Assembly (NCBI RefSeq): GCF_001550155.1
Contig: NZ_LRUF01000005.1
Location: forward strand, 241,255-305,254
Source of the DNA: Pseudoalteromonas arabiensis
Lineage (GTDB): Bacteria; Pseudomonadota; Gammaproteobacteria; Enterobacterales; Alteromonadaceae
Direction of reading: 5' to 3'
Length of the DNA stretch: 64,000 bases
Below are positions 60,414-64,000 of the stretch, piece after piece. Numbering within the stretch: position 1 is the stretch's first letter; every line of letters begins with the position of its first letter. The translations under genes were made by a program, and so were the position numbers. The notes beneath the pieces are model-generated. The model made no database searches. It saw only the letters and a program-made list of their open reading frames with translations, and had not been told where the DNA came from.

Positions 60414-61000
60414 TGACTGTATATCAAATTAAAAACGAAGCTTACACATATGACGTAATCGACTTTGATATTGTTGAGCTCTCAAAAATAATCTCAAAAA
60501 GTAACGACCTTGAGCCAGATACTGTATTAAAAATGTTTATGTCAGCATCATTAAATAATATAGAGTTTAGTCACCTATGGCCCGAAGGGTTAAATTTTGA
60601 CTATTTTGGCCAAGCTAAAAAGCAAGATTATGACATATCACGGTTAGGTAAATTTTTAATAATGAAGATGCCAGTATATGAATTATTAAAAGAGCAGTTA
60701 GTAAGTTTTGGAGAGTTTTTGCCTGTTAAAGCTGAAGGCAACAGTATGATGCTGTTTAATTTGCTTACCTTCGGACAAGAGCAAAAAGACATGTGTTTAA
60801 CCAAATACGAAGATGGGTTTGAAGATGGCTTAGAGTTACTTAACTTTGAGCAAGACGATATACAAAATAAACTGTTATTTAAGTCTAGGCTTGAAGGCGC
60901 TCAAAAAGTCTATTGTACTGATGAGTTTAAAAATATTATCCAAAGCAACAGTCTTAAAGGTTTAGTGTTTGACGAAGACTTATTAGACCCATTTATTTAG
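60413..61000 (+). CDS. Imm11-like (DUF1629) immunity-type protein
   Basis: 195-residue soluble protein. Pattern of the DUF1629/Imm11 group: central KFLIMKMPVYELLKEQL ... FLPVKAEG, followed by LLFKSRLEGAQKVYCTDEFKNIIQSNSLKGLVFDEDLL near the end (read in parts). In that group the protein neutralises a nuclease-type toxin encoded just upstream; no intact toxin is present here, so it may be an orphan. GGAAGG lies seven bases before the ATG. The call rests on motif resemblance only. Confidence 0.5.
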   Translation: MTVYQIKNEAYTYDVIDFDIVELSKIISKSNDLEPDTVLKMFMSASLNNIEFSHLWPEGLNFDYFGQAKKQDYDISRLGKFLIMKMPVYELLKEQLVSFGEFLPVKAEGNSMMLFNLLTFGQEQKDMCLTKYEDGFEDGLELLNFEQDDIQNKLLFKSRLEGAQKVYCTDEFKNIIQSNSLKGLVFDEDLLDPFI

Positions 61001-61312
61001 TATCACTCAATTTAAAGGCTAAGGCCTGACAAGAAAGTTTCAGTCATGTTTTTAAAAGTTCGTAGACTAATATCGACTTTTTCGAGTATTAGAAAATCAA
61101 TTCTAAACTTTTCGAATAAAGCTACTAGAATATGGATTAGCAAAGTGAAAATTGCTGACTCGCCAAATGACTTGTATTTCGATTTTTGAAATTGAAGGGA
61201 ACTGACGTTTAATAAAGGTTCTAGAAGATTTGGAGTTGCCGTCACGCCCCTATTTGATAGTTATATGACGGCAAATGAAGATTTATAACCTTATGTAAAG
61301 GTTGATAATTTT
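61001..61312. other. AT-rich 312-bp gap before yicC
   Basis: No supported gene. A plus-strand frame of 47 codons (61046-61189, basic, MFLKVRRLISTF...) has no ribosome binding site. A 6-bp hairpin AACCTT/AAGGTT at 61287-61303 may weakly end yicC transcription on the minus strand. Confidence 0.5.
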
Positions 61313-62173
61313 CTATTCTATATTTTGGATCTGCTCGCGCATTTGCTCGATTAACACTTTTAGCTCTACCGCAGCGTTAGTGATGTCACTGTTGATAGAT
61401 TTTGATGCTAACGTGTTTGCTTCACGGTTAAACTCTTGCATCATAAAATCTAAGCGTCGGCCACACGCGCCACCCTTAGTTAAGATTTTTTTGGTTTCTT
61501 TAACGTGAGATTTCAAGCGGTCGAGTTCTTCGGCTACATCTTGTTTTTGTGCTAGGTAAATTAGCTCTTGTTCAAGGCGAGACTCGTCGATGTCGGTTTT
61601 TAGCTCTTCTAGCTTTTGGTTTAATTTTTCGCGCTGCCATTTAGCGATTTCTGGTAAGTGGCTTTCCACAATGGCTACTTGTTCTAAAATTGCATCAAGG
61701 CGAGTAGCTATCATTTCTTGCAAGTTTGCGCCTTCATCGCCGCGAGCTTGTTTGAAATCTTCAATTACATCATCGAACCCGGCAATTAAATCTTTATTTA
61801 CGCTATCCATGTCGAGCTCTTCGGCTTCCATAACACCTGGCCAACGTAAAATATCAACAGGGTTGATGTCACCATTGCTTTGTTGCTGCACCCATTGTGC
61901 GCTTTTTATTAGCTGCTCAGCGAGTGATTCATTAATACTAAGCTCACCAACATGGGCAGGGTTTGCTGCAAATTTTAAGAAAACTTCAACTTTACCGCGT
62001 TGTAAGTGTTTGCGTAAACGCTCACGAATAACAGGCTCCATGCCACGGAATTGCTCAGGTGCGCGGATAAAAGTTTCAAGGTAACGTTGGTTTACTGAAC
62101 GAATTTCCCAAGTGCCAGTGCCCCATTCGCCTTTAATTTCGCGGCGCGCATAAGCTGTCATGCTGTGGATCAT
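61313..62173 (-). CDS. yicC: YicC family endoribonuclease
   Basis: 286-residue YicC/YloC family protein; E. coli YicC is an RNase that trims RyhB sRNA. N terminus MIHSMTAYARREIKGEWGTG and C-terminal KGGACGRRLDFMMQEFNREANTLASKS (read in parts) are family signatures, flanked by a long coiled-coil middle (about 150-230). Divergent from rph. In E. coli yicC lies between rph-pyrE and gmk; here gmk is 39 kb away across the nitrate block. Confidence 0.95.
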   Translation of the reverse strand: MIHSMTAYARREIKGEWGTGTWEIRSVNQRYLETFIRAPEQFRGMEPVIRERLRKHLQRGKVEVFLKFAANPAHVGELSINESLAEQLIKSAQWVQQQSNGDINPVDILRWPGVMEAEELDMDSVNKDLIAGFDDVIEDFKQARGDEGANLQEMIATRLDAILEQVAIVESHLPEIAKWQREKLNQKLEELKTDIDESRLEQELIYLAQKQDVAEELDRLKSHVKETKKILTKGGACGRRLDFMMQEFNREANTLASKSINSDITNAAVELKVLIEQMREQIQNIE

Positions 62174-62353
62174 GGATGATTTCCTAGTGTTATTTGTTTA
62201 CAAAGTTGACTGATTATACCGCATCAGTTTTTAACCTCTAGCGTAAATTTTCTGAAATGTACTTTTCTGTTGTAGTTAATAGTGTAAATCAACATGGCAT
62301 CTGTCCGTATATATACTTATAATGTGGCAAATTCTGAATTAAGGGGATCGTTA

Positions 62354-63067
62354 ATGCGTCCAAGCGAAAGAACACCTAACCAAATTAGACCAGTTACATT
62401 TACACGCAATTACACTATGCATGCTGAAGGCTCAGTGTTAGTAGAGTTTGGAAATACTAAAGTTTTGTGTACAGCGACTGTTGAAGCTGGTGTACCGCGC
62501 TTTATGAAAGGCCAAGGTAAAGGTTGGGTTACGGCTGAGTACGGTATGTTACCTCGTTCAACACATACTCGTAATGGTCGTGAAGCGTCGCGCGGTAAGC
62601 AGGGCGGTCGTACTATGGAAATTCAACGTTTAATCGCACGTGCACTTCGTGCCGCGGTTGACTTAAAAGCGTTAGGCGAAAACACTATTACTATCGATTG
62701 TGATGTTATTCAAGCAGATGGCGGTACGCGTACAGCATCAATCAGTGGCGCGTGCGTTGCATTAGTTGATGCGCTTACTTACATGCGTAGTAAAGGTATG
62801 ATCAATTCAAACCCACTTAAGCATATGATTGCGGCAATCTCAGTAGGTGTATATAAAGGTCAACCAATTAGTGACCTTGAGTACCTGGAAGACTCTGAAG
62901 CCGAAACCGATATGAACGTGATCTTGACTGAAACAGGCAAAATCATCGAAATTCAAGGTACAGCTGAAGGCGAGCCTTTCTCATTCGATGAACTAGATGA
63001 GTTACTTACACTAGCTAAGCACTCAATCCGTGAGATTATCGACATTCAAAAGCAAGCATTAGCATAA
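62354..63067 (+). CDS. rph: Ribonuclease PH
   Basis: 237-residue phosphorolytic 3'-exoribonuclease that trims tRNA 3' ends. N terminus [14 protein letters not shown], the phosphate/RNA-site block [25 protein letters not shown] (read in parts, about 83-107) and [17 protein letters not shown] (about 125-141) are intact; the protein is full length, unlike the frameshifted rph of E. coli K-12. ATG at 62354 with AAGGGG before it; the frame to 62294 is not used. Confidence 0.96.
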   Translation: MRPSERTPNQIRPVTFTRNYTMHAEGSVLVEFGNTKVLCTATVEAGVPRFMKGQGKGWVTAEYGMLPRSTHTRNGREASRGKQGGRTMEIQRLIARALRAAVDLKALGENTITIDCDVIQADGGTRTASISGACVALVDALTYMRSKGMINSNPLKHMIAAISVGVYKGQPISDLEYLEDSEAETDMNVILTETGKIIEIQGTAEGEPFSFDELDELLTLAKHSIREIIDIQKQALA

Positions 63068-63089
63068 TAAAGAAGTAGGTTGATTCGTT

Positions 63090-63734
63090 ATGAAAGATTA
63101 TCAAAAAGAGTTTATTGAATTTGCACTCGAAAAGCAGGTGCTTAAGTTTGGTGAGTTTACTTTAAAGTCTGGCCGCACTAGCCCTTACTTCTTTAACGCT
63201 GGTTTATTTAATACAGGTCGTGACCTAGCGCGTTTAGGTCGCTTTTATGCGGCAGCACTTGAAGATGCAGATATTGATTACGATGTATTATTTGGCCCTG
63301 CTTATAAAGGTATTCCGATTGCAACGACGACAGCCGTTGCGTTAGCTGATCATCACGACAAAGATGTACCTTACTGTTTTAACCGTAAAGAGAAAAAAGC
63401 ACACGGTGAAGGCGGTACATTAGTAGGTTCTGAACTTAAAGGTAAGATCATGTTAGTTGATGACGTGATCACTGCGGGTACAGCTATTCGTGAGTCAATG
63501 GAAATCATTGCTGATAATGGTGCAGATTTAAGTGGTGTTTTAATTGCACTTGACCGCCAAGAGAAAGGTAAAGCTGAGTTATCTGCTATACAAGAAGTCG
63601 AGCGCGACTTTGGTACTAAAGTTATCTCTATTGTAAAACTAGCTGACTTAATTAGTTACCTAGAAGCGAAAGGCACAATGGATGAGCATTTAGCCGCAGT
63701 AAAAGCATACCGTGATCAATACGGCATTGCTTAA
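63090..63734 (+). CDS. pyrE: Orotate phosphoribosyltransferase
   Basis: 214-residue enzyme joining orotate and PRPP in UMP synthesis. [18 protein letters not shown] (about 23-40), [12 protein letters not shown] (about 70), the flexible catalytic loop [10 protein letters not shown] (about 100-110) and the PRPP motif [16 protein letters not shown] (about 121-136). 22 bases behind rph, the conserved rph-pyrE operon; terminator after the gene. Confidence 0.97.
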   Translation: MKDYQKEFIEFALEKQVLKFGEFTLKSGRTSPYFFNAGLFNTGRDLARLGRFYAAALEDADIDYDVLFGPAYKGIPIATTTAVALADHHDKDVPYCFNRKEKKAHGEGGTLVGSELKGKIMLVDDVITAGTAIRESMEIIADNGADLSGVLIALDRQEKGKAELSAIQEVERDFGTKVISIVKLADLISYLEAKGTMDEHLAAVKAYRDQYGIA

Positions 63735-63757
63735 CATTTAAAAACGCGAACTTTTTT

Positions 63758-63787
63758 AAAAGCCTAGCAGTATTGCTGGGCTTTTTT
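63758..63787 (+). terminator. Rho-independent terminator of rph-pyrE
   Basis: 12-bp stem (63758-63769 with 63774-63785, one G-U pair), GTAT loop, and T-run. Confidence 0.9.
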
Positions 63788-63925
63788 GCTTTTATAGTTT
63801 TGTGCTTTTATAGCCTTAAATACGACTGAAAAGTAACTGAAGCGTTAATAAAGTTTCGCTTTTGTGGTGTTTAGATTAAAAAGGATTCAAAAGGCAGTTT
63901 TTTTAAAGTTTTCTTGAAAAAGTGC

Positions 63926-64000
63926 TTGCGTTAATTCGCTGCATCCCTATAATGCGACCCCACTGAGACGGCAGACAGCAACGCTTAGCGAGGCAAGAGC
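63926..64000 (+). promoter_or_regulatory. Ribosomal RNA operon promoter and leader start
   Basis: -35 TTGCGT (63926-63931), 16-base spacer, perfect -10 TATAAT (63948-63953), and a GC-rich discriminator (GCGACCCC) of the kind that gives stringent control. The CACTGAGACGGCAGACAGCA stretch right after is that of gammaproteobacterial rrn leaders, so a 16S gene should lie just beyond the right edge. A tRNA operon is the main alternative. Confidence 0.78.

Noticed and set aside
61012..61245. Minus-strand frame of 77 codons
   Set aside because: No ribosome site, biased low-complexity composition, overlaps an equally weak plus-strand frame; no support for either.

Overview
The window reads as chromosome of a marine gammaproteobacterium of the Alteromonadales, most likely Pseudoalteromonas or a close relative. 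The base composition is AT-rich. The housekeeping order recG-trmH ... spoT-rpoZ-gmk ... yicC-rph-pyrE matches the E. coli backbone order, and the protein sequences (HdfR/MaoP pair, AsnA/AsnC, UbiU/UbiV, TonB receptors, 16-strand porins) are gammaproteobacterial. No phage, insertion sequence, tRNA or CRISPR array was seen.

Layout. 1-5 kb: the 5' part of recQ running off the left edge, rarD, a REC-REC-GGDEF diguanylate cyclase, and the divergent maoP/hdfR pair. 5-10.7 kb: an iron-linked operon (TonB siderophore receptor, ABC ATPase, two ABC-2 permeases) behind a near-perfect Fur box. 11.3-12.2 kb: a porin behind a perfect Pho box. 12.3-22.3 kb: recG, trmH, asnC/asnA, a FapA/DUF342 protein, ridA-spoT, rpoZ and gmk.

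22.4-58.1 kb is one large anaerobic nitrate-respiration block lying between gmk and yicC, genes that are near neighbours in E. coli. It holds narGHJI with a parvulin and a tiny Cys-rich protein, the NarX sensor, a molybdopterin and molybdate operon (moaA-mobA-moaB-moaC-moaD-moaE-modABC), narL-moeA, three NarK-type nitrate/nitrite transporters, O2-independent ubiquinone synthesis (ubiT/ubiU/ubiV), a PP2C-kinase fusion, nnrS, moeB, an outer-membrane porin, mogA, the anaerobic ribonucleotide reductase nrdG-nrdD, and the nitrosative-stress repair protein YtfE/RIC. The cluster therefore supplies nitrate uptake, the reductase, its cofactor, a quinone made without oxygen, DNA precursors without oxygen, and NO defence. 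Perfect FNR boxes (TTGAT-N4-ATCAA) stand before narG, the DGC gene, the porin, the third narK and nrdG. Paired NarL/NarP heptamers (7-2-7) stand before these and several other units, so the block looks like one FNR + NarXL regulon. No nitrite, NO or N2O reductase is encoded here.

58.3-61.3 kb is a small degraded accessory patch: a DUF3024 gene, a Fic gene broken by two small deletions, a 9-bp tandem repeat beside a palindrome, and an Imm11-like immunity gene preceded by what may be the last codons of a lost toxin. 61.3-64 kb returns to backbone: yicC, rph-pyrE, and at the right edge a strong promoter and leader of a ribosomal RNA operon whose 16S gene lies outside the window.
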